A DNA stretch of 64,000 nucleotides from Motilibacter rhizosphaerae (GTDB taxonomy: Bacteria > Actinomycetota > Actinomycetes > Motilibacterales > Motilibacteraceae). The notes under the pieces are model-generated. The model was not told the origin of the DNA. It made no database searches and saw nothing but the letters and a program-made list of their open reading frames with translations. A program made the translations under genes and the position numbers. Below, in pieces: positions 1-13,710 of this stretch. The DNA is taken from contig NZ_SGXD01000002.1 in the NCBI RefSeq assembly GCF_004216915.1, positions 1,054,001 through 1,118,000 of the forward strand. Reading direction: 5' to 3'. How positions within the stretch are numbered: the stretch's first letter is position 1; each line of letters begins with the position of its first letter.

Positions 1-26
1 GGACGGCCTGCCGCGCCTGCGTCTCT

Positions 27-46
27 CCAGCCGGGGGACCGGCTGG
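27..46 (-). terminator. hairpin terminator after the fasciclin gene
   Basis: Perfect 8-bp stem (CCAGCCGG / CCGGCTGG) with a 4-nt loop, 8 bases past the stop of the fasciclin gene on the minus strand. There is no U-tract, as is common in high-GC Actinobacteria. Bases 1-26 show nothing else I can interpret. Confidence 0.55.
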
Positions 47-54
47 AAGCTCGA

Positions 55-807
55 CTACTTCGTGGGCGTCAGCACGCCGTCGATGAGGTAGACGGTCGCG
101 TTGGCGGTCTGCACGCCACCGCAGATGACGTGGTTGCCGTTGACGGTCAGGTTGTTCCCGCTGCCGGCGACCTTGACGGTGCTGCCCTCGAGGGTCTTCT
201 GCGTGCCGGCGATCTTGTCGGGGCTGATCTGCCCGTCGAGCACGTGGTAGGTCAGCACCTTGGTGAGCAGCGCCTGGTCGGTGCTGAGCTTCTTCAGCGT
301 GGCGGCCGGGACCTTCTTGAAGGCCGCGTCGACCGGGGCGAAGACCGTGAACTTGCCGCTGTTGAGGGTGTCCACGAGGTTGACCTTGGGGTTGAGCTTG
401 CCGGAGACGGCGGCGACCAGGGTCTTGAGCAGCGGGTTGTTCGAGGCTGCAGTGGCCACCGGGTCCTGCGCCATGCCCGCGACCGAGCCGGCGCCGCTCG
501 GCACCGCCTTGGCGTACGCCGCACAGCCCGAACCGACGAGGGTCGCGGCCTCGGCACCGCTGGACGCCATCGGCGTGTCGGACGCCATCGCGCTGTCCGA
601 CGCCATCGGCGCGCTCGAGGCCATCGAGCTGTCGGAGGTCATCGGCGCGCTCGAGGCCATGCTGCCGCTCGAGGACATCGAGCTGCTGGCCGGAGCGGAG
701 CCCGCCGAGCTGCCCCCGCTGCTGCTGCTGCCGCAGGCGGAGAGGCTGAGGGCGAGGGCCGTCACGGTGCCGGCCAGGACGACGGAAGAGTTCTTGCGGA
801 GCAGCAT
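55..807 (-). CDS. fasciclin (FAS1) domain lipoprotein
   Basis: 250 residues. The N-terminus is a lipoprotein signal peptide with the lipobox LSAC, lipidated Cys at about residue 25. Residues about 27-80 are a low-complexity Ser/Ala/Met linker built of degenerate SMASSAPM-like repeats. The C-terminal 140 residues are one FAS1 domain, with its H1 motif ([11 protein letters not shown]), the central YH (TYHVLDG) and the H2 motif near the end ([10 protein letters not shown]). FAS1 proteins are surface adhesion or ligand-binding modules; mycobacterial relatives are MPT70 and MPT83. The ATG at 807 was chosen because AGGAGA precedes it and the signal peptide starts there. It lies 118 bases downstream of the molybdopterin oxidoreductase, with its own SigK-like promoter in between. 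The ligand is unknown. Confidence 0.9.
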   Translation of the reverse strand: MLLRKNSSVVLAGTVTALALSLSACGSSSSGGSSAGSAPASSSMSSSGSMASSAPMTSDSSMASSAPMASDSAMASDTPMASSGAEAATLVGSGCAAYAKAVPSGAGSVAGMAQDPVATAASNNPLLKTLVAAVSGKLNPKVNLVDTLNSGKFTVFAPVDAAFKKVPAATLKKLSTDQALLTKVLTYHVLDGQISPDKIAGTQKTLEGSTVKVAGSGNNLTVNGNHVICGGVQTANATVYLIDGVLTPTK

Positions 808-870
808 CTTCTTCTCCTGAAGAGTTGTGCACGGCTTCCCGTGCGACGAGTTCTGCTTGTCTTGCTTGGG

Positions 871-897
871 ATTCGGACCAGATCCGGGGCCGGATGG
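871..897 (-). promoter_or_regulatory. SigK-type ECF promoter of the fasciclin gene
   Basis: On the minus strand CCATCC (892-897) is followed after 15 bases by CCGAAT (871-876), about 64 bases upstream of the fasciclin ATG. From memory, these hexamers match the -35 and -10 of SigK-dependent mpt70/mpt83 promoters of M. tuberculosis, whose spacer I recall as slightly longer. An almost identical pair lies in front of the neighbouring oxidoreductase. No sigK gene is visible; it could lie beyond the left edge. Confidence 0.6.
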
Positions 898-925
898 GTG
901 AGGTACGTCTCCCTGACGGGGTGTT

Positions 926-2446
926 TCAGCCCACGCGGACGACGACCGAGTGCCAGCCCGTCGCGCCACTGGGGAAGGGGGCCTCGCGCTTCTCGGGCTG
1001 CACGGCGCCGGTGCCGTCGGTGGCACGGACCTGCAGGGTGTGCACCCCCGACGTCGCGCCCGTCCAGCGCCAGAGCCACTGGCGCCACGTGTCCTTCGTG
1101 TTCGAGGCCGCGAGCTCTGCCTTCTGCCACGGGCCTTCGTCGACGCGCACCTCGACGGCGGAGATCCCCCTCTCCTGCGCCCACGCCACACCTCCCACCG
1201 CGACCGTCCCGGGCGTCGAGGTGGACAGCGGCTTGGGAGTGTCGATGCGCGAGAAGGTCTTGATCGGCGCCTGCTCCTTCCAGCCGCGCTGCACCCAGTA
1301 CGGGTCGTACGCCGCGAAGGTCGTCACCTCCATCGAGGTGATCCACTTGCACGCCGACACGTAGCCGTAGAGGCCGGGCACGACCATGCGGACGGGGAAG
1401 CCGTGCTCGGGGCGGAGCGGCTCGCCGTTCATCGCGACCACGAGCATGGCGTCGCGGCCGTCGAGCAGGGCCGCGGTGGGGGTGCCGATCGTCATGCCGT
1501 CGACCGAGCGCGAGACCACCTGGTCGGCACCTGTCTTCGGGCGCAGCGGCTGGAGGAGGGACTTGACCGGGACGCCCAGCCAGCGGGCGTTGCCGGCCAG
1601 GTTGCCGCCGACCTCGTTGGAGACGCACGAGATCGTGATGTCGCGCTCGATCATGGGCATCGCGAGCAGGTCGTCCCAGCGCAGCGTGCGCTCCTCGGCG
1701 ACCTGACCGTGGATGTGGAGCTTCCAGTCGTCCGTCGAGAGCTGCGGGACGACGAGGGCCGTGTCCACGCGGTAGAAGTCGCGCGGCTCGGTGTAGAACC
1801 CGGTGATCCCCGGGACCGCCAGCTGCGCCCCCGCAGGGAGCGCCGGTGCCGGGCTCACCGGCTTCGGCAGTGCGACCGCACGCCGGGAGGCCCCGACGTC
1901 GAGCCGATCGGTGAGCCGCTGGCCCACCAGGGCCGCGACGCCGGCCGCAGCGGCAGAACCCCCTGCGAAGACGAGGAAGCTGCGTCGCCCGGCACTGTGC
2001 ACCACAGGCGTCGAGCGCAGCAGCAGCGCCAGCGCGGCGACCCCCACCGCGCCCGCGACGAGCGAGGGCAGCACGTCCACCGCCGTGGCGGTCGGCCTGG
2101 TCGCGGCCGCGCCGGCGGCGACGAGGCCCAGGGCGGCCACCCCGGCGTACCCGATCCAGCGGCGGCGGGCGGCGAGCACGCCGATCACCACCGCCCCGAG
2201 CAGGACGGTCGTGATCACCCCGGCGAGCAGGACCTGCTTGTCGTGCTGGCCGAACTGCCGGATCGCGAACTCCTTGAGCCACCGCGGAGTCCGGTCGACG
2301 AACGCCCCGCCCACGGAAACCACAGGGGTCGAGGGACGCTCGAGGAGCCCGGAGACGAGCTGGGCGACGCCGAGCGCGAGCAGTGCTGCGACGAGCCCGG
2401 CGACGCCGCCGAGCACCCGACTGGTCCTACGGCTCGGCGTGTCCAC
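926..2446 (-). CDS. membrane-anchored molybdopterin-dependent oxidoreductase (sulfite oxidase family)
   Basis: 506 residues. The first 170 or so contain about five hydrophobic segments, then a sulfite-oxidase-type molybdopterin domain (about 200-400) and a C-terminal Mo-co dimerisation domain. The [10 protein letters not shown] stretch carries the Cys expected to ligate molybdenum; [15 protein letters not shown] is typical of the family. The active domain is predicted to face outside, with electrons passed through the membrane segments; the substrate cannot be read from sequence. The GTG start has no Shine-Dalgarno, but a SigK-like -10 ends 7 bases before it, so the mRNA is probably leaderless. 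Oxidoreductase, fasciclin protein and SigK/anti-SigK genes are often neighbours in Actinobacteria (established, from memory). Confidence 0.88.
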   Translation of the reverse strand: MDTPSRRTSRVLGGVAGLVAALLALGVAQLVSGLLERPSTPVVSVGGAFVDRTPRWLKEFAIRQFGQHDKQVLLAGVITTVLLGAVVIGVLAARRRWIGYAGVAALGLVAAGAAATRPTATAVDVLPSLVAGAVGVAALALLLRSTPVVHSAGRRSFLVFAGGSAAAAGVAALVGQRLTDRLDVGASRRAVALPKPVSPAPALPAGAQLAVPGITGFYTEPRDFYRVDTALVVPQLSTDDWKLHIHGQVAEERTLRWDDLLAMPMIERDITISCVSNEVGGNLAGNARWLGVPVKSLLQPLRPKTGADQVVSRSVDGMTIGTPTAALLDGRDAMLVVAMNGEPLRPEHGFPVRMVVPGLYGYVSACKWITSMEVTTFAAYDPYWVQRGWKEQAPIKTFSRIDTPKPLSTSTPGTVAVGGVAWAQERGISAVEVRVDEGPWQKAELAASNTKDTWRQWLWRWTGATSGVHTLQVRATDGTGAVQPEKREAPFPSGATGWHSVVVRVG

Positions 2447-2453
2447 ACCAGGG

Positions 2454-2480
2454 GTTCGGAGGCAGGCGGCCCCCGGATCG
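2454..2480 (-). promoter_or_regulatory. SigK-type promoter of the molybdopterin oxidoreductase
   Basis: CGATCC (2475-2480) and CCGAAC (2454-2459) on the minus strand are 15 bases apart, the same spacing as the CCATCC/CCGAAT pair before the fasciclin gene. The expected transcription start falls on or next to the GTG at 2446, predicting a leaderless transcript. Confidence 0.5.
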
Positions 2481-2483
2481 GGC

Positions 2484-4582
<2,099 letters not shown>

Positions 4583-4668
4583 CCGGCAAGGGTAGTGGGC
4601 GCCCTCCGGCGAGGGTTCCCCTGCTGTTCACCCGCAGGGCCTCGAAGATCCCGTACGCGGCGAGCAGG

Positions 4669-6297
4669 GTGGCCGCCGTGACCGACACCCCGGACCCCCT
4701 CGTCTCCCGCCGCGCGCTGCTCGCCGCCGCGGCTGCCGGCTCCGCCGCCGTCGCGGTCGGTGCCACTCTCGCCGCCCCCGCCGCCTCTGCGGCGGGCCAC
4801 GGCTCGACCCCCGACCACGGCCCCTTCGGCGGCGGCGACGCCGTCACCACCCCGCGCGTCGCCGGCCTGCACCTGCAGTTCGGCGAGGACTCGGCCCACG
4901 AGATGACCGTCTCCTGGCACTCGCTGCAGCCGGTGGCCAACCCGCGTGCGCTCGTCGCGAAGACGGGTCGCCGCATCGTCGACGCCTGGAAGGCCGACAC
5001 CACCAGCTACGTCGACGCGAAGTCCGGCCAGACGGTCTACGCGCACCACGCGAAGGTCTGGGACCTCCACCCGGACACCGACTACGACTTCCTCGCCGTG
5101 CACGACGGCGCGGAGCCGCAGCTCGGCACGTTCCACACCGCGCCGACCGGCCGCTCGTCGTTCACCTTCACGAGCTTCGGCGACCAGGGCACGCCCACCC
5201 TCGGCAAGGTCTACACGCCGCCCGCGGGCGTGACGATCCCGAACCCGCCGTTCGTCAACGACAACCTCGGCTCCCCCGCCGCCGGTGACACCGTCGCCGC
5301 GGTCGAGCGCGTGCAGCCGCTGTTCCACCTGTTCAACGGCGACCTCTGCTACGCCAACCTGGCACAGGACCGCGTCCGCACCTGGTCGGACTTCTGGGAG
5401 AACAACACCCGCAGCGCCCGCAACCGCCCGTGGATGCCGGCGCCGGGCAACCACGAGGACGAGAAGGGCAACGGGCCGATCGGCTACGAGGCGTACCAGA
5501 CGTACTTCTCGCTGCCGCGCCAGCCCGGCCAGACCGACGTGACCGCGGGCCTCTGGTACGCCATCACCGTCGGCTCGGTGCGCGTGGTCTTCCTCGCCAA
5601 CGACGACGTGGTCTACCAGGACGGCGGCGACAACTACGTCCGCGGCTACTCCCAGGGCGCGCAGAAGGCCTGGCTGGAGCAGACCCTCGCCGCCGCCCGC
5701 GCGGACAAGGGCATCGACTGGATCGTCGTCTGCATGCACCAGGTCGCGATCAGCTCGGCCGACAAGTTCAACGGCGCCGACCTCGGCATCCGCGAGGAGT
5801 GGCTGCCGCTGTTCGACCAGTACGGCGTCGACCTCGTCGTCTGCGGCCACGAGCACCACTACGAGCGCTCGCACCCCATCCGCGGCCAGCTGGCCAACCA
5901 GACCCGTACGCCGATCCCGGCGGACCGCGACACCCAGGTCATCGACACGACCAAGGGCACCGTCCACATGGTCATCGGCGGCGGCGGCACCTCGGCGCCC
6001 TCGAACCAGCTGTTCTTCGACCCGCCCGCCTGCCGCGTCATCGTGGCGGTCGGCGACCCGAACCCGACGACCCACAAGCGCCCGCCGGTCTACGTCCAGG
6101 AGGACGCGCCCTGGTCGGCCGTCCGCAACGCCGCCCACGCGTACGGGTTCGCGGCGTTCGAGGTCGACCCGGGCACGAAGGCCGAGGGGCTGACGCGGAT
6201 CACGGTGACGTACTACGACGTCACCGGCCCGTACGGCCAGCTCGCGCCGTTCGAGACGTTCACCCTGCAGCGCCCGCGCTCCGACGCGGGCCGCTGA
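4669..6297 (+). CDS. TAT-exported purple acid phosphatase-like metallophosphoesterase
   Basis: 542 residues from the GTG at 4669; the GTG at 4678 is also possible. A twin-arginine signal (VSRRALLAAAAAGS) is followed by an Ala-rich stretch ending near ASAAGH, so export by Tat is expected. A fibronectin-like purple acid phosphatase N-terminal domain (about 65-165) precedes the metallophosphoesterase core with its metal-ligand motifs: FNGDLCYAN, APGNHEDE and VCGHEHHYER. The role is probably extracellular phosphate release; the substrate is unknown. It is transcribed divergently from guaA and ends against a repeat-rich spacer before guaB3, an accessory gene within the purine cluster. Confidence 0.88.
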   Translation: MAAVTDTPDPLVSRRALLAAAAAGSAAVAVGATLAAPAASAAGHGSTPDHGPFGGGDAVTTPRVAGLHLQFGEDSAHEMTVSWHSLQPVANPRALVAKTGRRIVDAWKADTTSYVDAKSGQTVYAHHAKVWDLHPDTDYDFLAVHDGAEPQLGTFHTAPTGRSSFTFTSFGDQGTPTLGKVYTPPAGVTIPNPPFVNDNLGSPAAGDTVAAVERVQPLFHLFNGDLCYANLAQDRVRTWSDFWENNTRSARNRPWMPAPGNHEDEKGNGPIGYEAYQTYFSLPRQPGQTDVTAGLWYAITVGSVRVVFLANDDVVYQDGGDNYVRGYSQGAQKAWLEQTLAAARADKGIDWIVVCMHQVAISSADKFNGADLGIREEWLPLFDQYGVDLVVCGHEHHYERSHPIRGQLANQTRTPIPADRDTQVIDTTKGTVHMVIGGGGTSAPSNQLFFDPPACRVIVAVGDPNPTTHKRPPVYVQEDAPWSAVRNAAHAYGFAAFEVDPGTKAEGLTRITVTYYDVTGPYGQLAPFETFTLQRPRSDAGR

Positions 6298-6326
6298 CAG
6301 CTCCGCCGCACCTCACCCGACGGGGC

Positions 6327-6441
6327 GGCAGTTGATCAGGCTGCCCGATCGAGATGTGCCCCGACCCGACGAGGTGTGCGCCGGACGGACGAGATCTGGT
6401 CCTTGCGGCGCACACCTCGTGCGGCAGCCTGATCAACTGCC
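6327..6441. repeat. compound inverted and direct repeat between convergent genes
   Basis: Outer arms 6327-6345 and 6423-6441 are perfect 19-bp inverted repeats centred on TTGATCA. Inner arms 6369-6382 and 6407-6420 are perfect 14-bp inverted repeats (ACGAGGTGTGCGCC). Between them, three related 12-mers (GAGATGTGCCCC, GAGGTGTGCGCC, GAGATCTGGTCC) start at 6351, 6371 and 6391, a 20-bp period. It lies between the 3' ends of the phosphatase and guaB3, so it may act as a two-way terminator or as a mobile palindromic unit. Confidence 0.8.
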
Positions 6442-6477
6442 CCGCCACGCGGGCGGCCCGCACACCCGGTCGGGCCG

Positions 6478-7599
6478 CTAGCGCACGGGCAGCGGCGAGA
6501 CCGCGACCTCGACCTTCTGGAACGCCTTGAGGTCGGAGTAGCCGGTCGTCGCCATCGCCCGGCGCAGGGCGCCGACGAAGTTGAGCGAGCCGTCCGCGGT
6601 CGTGGAGGGCCCGAGCAGGACCTCCTCGAGGGTCCCGACCGTGCCGACGTGCACGCGGAGGCCGCGCGGGACCTCGGCGTGGGACGCCTCGGCGCCCCAG
6701 TGCCACCCCTGCCCGGGCGCCTCGACGGCGCGGGCGAGCGGCGAGCCGATCATGACGGCGTCGGCACCGCAGGCGACCGCCTTGGCCACGTCGCCCGAAC
6801 GCCCCACGGCGCCGTCGGCGATGACGTGGACGTAGCGCCCGCCCGACTCGTCCATGTAGTCGCGGCGCGCGGCCGCGACGTCGGCGACCGCCGAGGCCAT
6901 GGGGACCGCGACGCCGAGCACGGTGCGCGTCGTGTGCGCCGCCCCGCCGCCGAAGCCGACGAGCACACCGGCCGCGCCGGTGCGCATGAGGTGCAGCGCC
7001 GCCTGGTACGTCGCGCACCCGCCCACGACAACGGGCACGTCGAGCTCGTAGATGAACTGCTTGAGGTTGAGCGGCTCCGCGCGCCCGGAGACGTGCTCGG
7101 CCGAGACCGTGGTGCCGCGGATGACGAAGATGTCCACCCCGGCGTCCACGACGGTCTTCCAGAACTGCTGGGTGCGCTGGGGCGTCAGGGATGCGGCGAC
7201 GGTCACGCCCGCCGCGCGGACCTGCGCGATGCGCTCGGTGATGAGCTCGGGCTGCACGGGCGCGGAGTAGATCTCCTGCAGCCGTGCCGTGGCTGCCCGC
7301 TCGTCGAGCTCCGCGATCTCGTCGAACAGCGGGACCGGGTCCGTGTAGCGGGTCCAGAGCCCCTCGAGGTCGAGCACGCCGAGGCCGCCGAGCTTGCCGA
7401 CGGCGATGGCCGTCGCGGGCGACATCGCCGAGTCCATCGGCGCGGCGAGCACCGGCATCTCGAAGCGGTAGGCGTCGATCTGCCAGGCGACGGAGACCTC
7501 CTCGGGGTCGCGCGTCCGCCGGCTCGGCACGACCGCGATGTCGTCGAAGGACCACCCCTGGCGACCGCGCTTGCCGCGACCGATCTCGACCTCTGCCAA
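6478..7599 (-). CDS. guaB3: GuaB3 family IMP dehydrogenase-related protein
   Basis: 373 residues with a TTG start at 7599 preceded by GGAGAGG. It has the TIM-barrel fold of IMP dehydrogenase but no CBS pair. MPVLAAPMDSAMSP and GADAVMIGSPLARA match GuaB3 of mycobacteria and Streptomyces. Where true IMPDH has the catalytic Cys (GSICTTR), this protein reads AAHTTR, His instead of Cys, so normal IMP dehydrogenase activity is doubtful. The stop is 32 bases from the next upstream gene, guaB, suggesting one transcript. The family's physiological role is not settled. Confidence 0.9.
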   Translation of the reverse strand: MAEVEIGRGKRGRQGWSFDDIAVVPSRRTRDPEEVSVAWQIDAYRFEMPVLAAPMDSAMSPATAIAVGKLGGLGVLDLEGLWTRYTDPVPLFDEIAELDERAATARLQEIYSAPVQPELITERIAQVRAAGVTVAASLTPQRTQQFWKTVVDAGVDIFVIRGTTVSAEHVSGRAEPLNLKQFIYELDVPVVVGGCATYQAALHLMRTGAAGVLVGFGGGAAHTTRTVLGVAVPMASAVADVAAARRDYMDESGGRYVHVIADGAVGRSGDVAKAVACGADAVMIGSPLARAVEAPGQGWHWGAEASHAEVPRGLRVHVGTVGTLEEVLLGPSTTADGSLNFVGALRRAMATTGYSDLKAFQKVEVAVSPLPVR

Positions 7600-7631
7600 C
7601 GTGTGCGACCTCTCCGTACGGGGTGGTGCGG

Positions 7632-11227
<3,596 letters not shown>

Positions 11228-11250
11228 ACTGCGGGGGCCACCGCCGCCGC

Positions 11251-11311
11251 TGCGCACGCGAGAGGGGCACGCCGCCGGCCGAGCGCCGGTGACGTGCCCC
11301 TCTCGTGCGCA
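11251..11311. terminator. long hairpin after bldM
   Basis: Arms TGCGCAC...GAGAGGGGCACG (11251-11271) and CGTGCCCCTCTCGTGCGCA (11293-11311) pair over 19 bp with one 2-nt bulge. It starts 8 bases past the bldM stop on the minus strand and is probably bldM's terminator. A U-tract is absent. Confidence 0.55.
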
Positions 11312-11319
11312 CGGGCCTG

Positions 11320-11925
11320 CTAGTGGACGAGCCCCAGGCGGAAGCCGAGGGCGACCGCGTGGGCGCGGTCGGCGGCACCGAGCTTGCGGAACAGCCGGCG
11401 CGCGTGGGTCTTCACGGTGTCCTCGGAGAGGTACAGCTCGCGGCCGATCTCCGCGTTGCTGCGCCCGCGGCTCATGCCGTCGAGCACCTGCATCTCGCGC
11501 TCGGTGAGCGAGGGCACGTCGCCGGTCCGCGCGCTCGGCACCGTCGCCCGCCGGATCGTCGCGTCCGAGAGCGCGGAGGTCACCGTCGCAGCGATCTCCT
11601 CGCGGCTCGCGTCCTTGACGAGGTAGCCGCGCACGCCGGCCGCGACCGCGCGGGCCACGCCGTCGACGTCCTCGGCCATCGTCAGCATGATGATGCTCGT
11701 CGTGGGGTCGGCCGCGAGGATGCGGCGCGCCGCCTCGATACCGCCGAGCCCGGGCATGCGCACGTCGAGCAGCACCAGGTCGGGGCGCTCGTGGGCCCAG
11801 CGGGCCAGCGCCTCCTCACCGGAGCCGGCGACCGCGACGCGCTCGATGCCCGGCACCGCCGCCACGCCGCGCCGCAGCGCCTCTCGCGCCATCGGCGAGT
11901 CGTCGCACACGAGGACCGTGGGCAT
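11320..11925 (-). CDS. bldM: BldM-type response regulator
   Basis: 201 residues from the ATG at 11925 (GAGGTGG upstream), close to Streptomyces BldM (about 203). The receiver domain (1-120) opens VLVCDDSPMAREALRR and carries the phosphoacceptor-position Asp54 in LLDVRMPG. The C-terminal LuxR-type helix-turn-helix contains GRSNAEIGRELYLSEDTVKTHARRLF, and the protein ends ALGFRLGLVH, almost as in BldM. BldM is an orphan regulator of development in Streptomyces. No histidine kinase is adjacent here, consistent with an orphan. Location near guaB and whiB3 supports orthology. Confidence 0.9.
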   Translation of the reverse strand: MPTVLVCDDSPMAREALRRGVAAVPGIERVAVAGSGEEALARWAHERPDLVLLDVRMPGLGGIEAARRILAADPTTSIIMLTMAEDVDGVARAVAAGVRGYLVKDASREEIAATVTSALSDATIRRATVPSARTGDVPSLTEREMQVLDGMSRGRSNAEIGRELYLSEDTVKTHARRLFRKLGAADRAHAVALGFRLGLVH

Positions 11926-12090
11926 GCGCCACCTCTTTCCCAGGAACGGAACCGGCGGTACGTGCCGGGCGGACCCGCTGTCCGCTGTCCCCAGTGCTTT
12001 CGGCAGCGACCCCGTGGGGCTCAAGCGTTCGGGTGGCACTTGTTCACCCGCCCGGCGCTACGGGCCGGGGGCGGCTCCCCGGAAGGGGGA

Positions 12091-13107
12091 TCAGCCGCGC
12101 GCGGCGGTGACCGCGCCGATGACGACGCGGACGGCGTCGCCGAGGCTGGAGGCGTGCTCGACGCGCGCCTCGTGACGTACGCCGGCCCAGCCCGGCCCGC
12201 CGCTGACGACCAGCGCGCCCGGCCGCTGGAGGGGCAGGGCGCGCAGCATGGCCGGGTCGGCGGTCTGCGCGGTCTGCGCCCAGACGAAGACGACGGCGGG
12301 TCCCGTACGGCGCACGGCGTCGGCGAGGGCGCGAGCCGGCACCCGGGCGCCCAGCACGCGCGAGGAGCAGCGCCGCTCCGCGAGGGCGGCGGCGAGGGCG
12401 TGCAGCGGGAGGGAGTGCTGGTCCTCCTCGGTGCAGGCGAGCAGGACGGGGCGGCCGTTGACCGGGGAGGCGACCTCGGGGACGTGGAGGCGCAGCGCGC
12501 CGAGCAGCACCTCGCTGAGCAGGTGCTCGACCTCGATCCCCTCCCCGGTCTCCGCCCACCGCTCCCCCACGCCGCGCAGCACCGGCACGACGAGCTCGTC
12601 CCAGGTCGCGATGACGCCGTGCTCGGATAGGGCGCGCTGGACGATCGAGGAGCAGGCGTGCGGGTCGAGCGACATGGCCGCGCGGGCCAGCCCGCGGGAG
12701 GCGGCGCTGCCGTGCGGGAGGGCGAGCACGCGCCCTCCCCCGGCCGGTCCCGGCCGGGCCCCTGCCTCCGGCGCCTCCTGGGCGCCCGTGGTGAGGGTGG
12801 TGACCGACGCGAGCAGCGGCTCGGGGTCCGGGGGCTCGACCTCGGCGTCCGCGGCCTCCGCGGCCGTACGGGCCTGCTCGTGCGCCAGGCGCGCCGCGTC
12901 GGCGGGAGCCACGCCCTCGAGGACCAGCCGACGCATGAGCGTGAGCCGGTCGAGGTCCTCCGGGGTGTAGCGCCGGTGGGCACCTGCGGTGTGGCCCGAG
13001 GGACCGAGCTGGTAGCGCCGGTCCCAGGTCCGCAGGGTGGCGGGGGCGACACCGAGACGACGGGCGACGGCGGCCACGGTGAGCGCGGGCACGGCGGGAT
13101 CGCCCAT
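12091..13107 (-). CDS. MerR-family regulator with B12-binding-type domain
   Basis: 338 residues from the ATG at 13107, behind a G-rich Shine-Dalgarno; an upstream in-frame ATG would add 27 residues. A MerR winged helix (about 9-75: LTVAAVARRLGVAPATLRTWDRRY) is followed by an acidic linker, a helical bundle (about 140-210) and a Rossmann-like domain (about 225-335). The bundle has Trp194-x9-Glu204-His205, close to the W-x9-EHH motif of CarH/LitR, with Leu in place of the last His. His231 in TEEDQHSLPL is in the right place to be the lower cobalt ligand. It could be a cobalamin-dependent, possibly light-sensing repressor. It is divergent from whiB3, with a 221-base shared control region, and lies 165 bases upstream of bldM. 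Confidence 0.82.
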   Translation of the reverse strand: MGDPAVPALTVAAVARRLGVAPATLRTWDRRYQLGPSGHTAGAHRRYTPEDLDRLTLMRRLVLEGVAPADAARLAHEQARTAAEAADAEVEPPDPEPLLASVTTLTTGAQEAPEAGARPGPAGGGRVLALPHGSAASRGLARAAMSLDPHACSSIVQRALSEHGVIATWDELVVPVLRGVGERWAETGEGIEVEHLLSEVLLGALRLHVPEVASPVNGRPVLLACTEEDQHSLPLHALAAALAERRCSSRVLGARVPARALADAVRRTGPAVVFVWAQTAQTADPAMLRALPLQRPGALVVSGGPGWAGVRHEARVEHASSLGDAVRVVIGAVTAARG

Positions 13108-13273
13108 CGTCGACTCCCCCCGGGAAGCCCGCGCGTCGTCACCGGCCGGCATGGGTCCATGGTGGCGGTAGCGGGTATGACCCGCCACCTAGGACGGTCC
13201 CGACACGCAGCGCGGCATCCGGCACGCCGCACGCGCCGAACACCGGGGAGACGCAGATCTCCCTGCCGAGGGG

Positions 13274-13300
13274 TTGAACAACCTATGAAGCGGTTATAGC
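13274..13300 (+). promoter_or_regulatory. possible whiB3 promoter
   Basis: TTGAAC (13274-13279) and TATAGC (13295-13300) are separated by 15 bases, shorter than ideal, in an unusually AT-rich patch 29-55 bases before the whiB3 ATG. ATAGCG is repeated at 13296 and 13307, an 11-bp step. A GAGGAGG ribosome site follows. The -10 assignment is tentative. Confidence 0.35.
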
Positions 13301-13328
13301 GTCCTCATAGCGAACTGAGGAGGACCCC

Positions 13329-13703
13329 ATGGCCGAGCTGTCCCGCCTTCCTGGACCCAACGCCGACCTCTGGGACTGGCAGCTGCTCGGCGCGTGCCGA
13401 GGCACCGACCCGGAGACGTTCTTCCACCCCGACGGCGAGCGGGGGCCGCGCCGCCGCAACCGCGAGGCCGCCGCCAAGGCCGTCTGCGCCAGCTGCCCGG
13501 TGCTCGCCGAGTGCCGCGAGCACGCCCTCGCCGTGCGCGAGCCGTACGGCGTGTGGGGCGGGATGTCGGAGGACGAGCGCGAGGCGGTCTACCTGCGCAC
13601 CCGCTCCGGTGTCGCCGTCGCGGAGGAGCTGGCGCCGATCGGGAAGATCACCGTCCCGGCCGCCCCGGCACCCGCGCCGAGCAGGGTCGTCCCCGCGGCC
13701 TGA
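13329..13703 (+). CDS. whiB3: WhiB-family iron-sulfur transcription factor (WhiB3-like)
   Basis: 124 residues. The four cluster-binding cysteines are Cys23, Cys53, Cys56 and Cys62 (C-x29-C-x2-C-x5-C), followed by the GVWGG turn. The N-terminal LPGPNADLWDWQLLGACRG and FFHPDGERG are those of M. tuberculosis WhiB3 and its Streptomyces counterpart. The position beside groEL/groES also matches whiB3 (Rv3416). It is expected to bind a redox-sensitive [4Fe-4S] cluster and act with the primary sigma factor. The last 30 residues are Ala/Pro-rich and not conserved. It is divergent from the MerR/B12 regulator and convergent with the carboxypeptidase. Confidence 0.92.
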   Translation: MAELSRLPGPNADLWDWQLLGACRGTDPETFFHPDGERGPRRRNREAAAKAVCASCPVLAECREHALAVREPYGVWGGMSEDEREAVYLRTRSGVAVAEELAPIGKITVPAAPAPAPSRVVPAA

Positions 13704-13710
13704 CCCTCTT

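Noticed and set aside
540-690. Repeat within the fasciclin gene as a separate element
   Set aside because: It is the coding of a low-complexity Ser/Ala/Met linker and degenerates at the DNA level, typical of lipoprotein tethers.
11941-12060. BldN-type promoter before bldM (GTGAAC-N15-GCTTGA)
   Set aside because: It only loosely resembles the remembered CGTAAC-N16-CGTTGA consensus in both hexamers and spacing.
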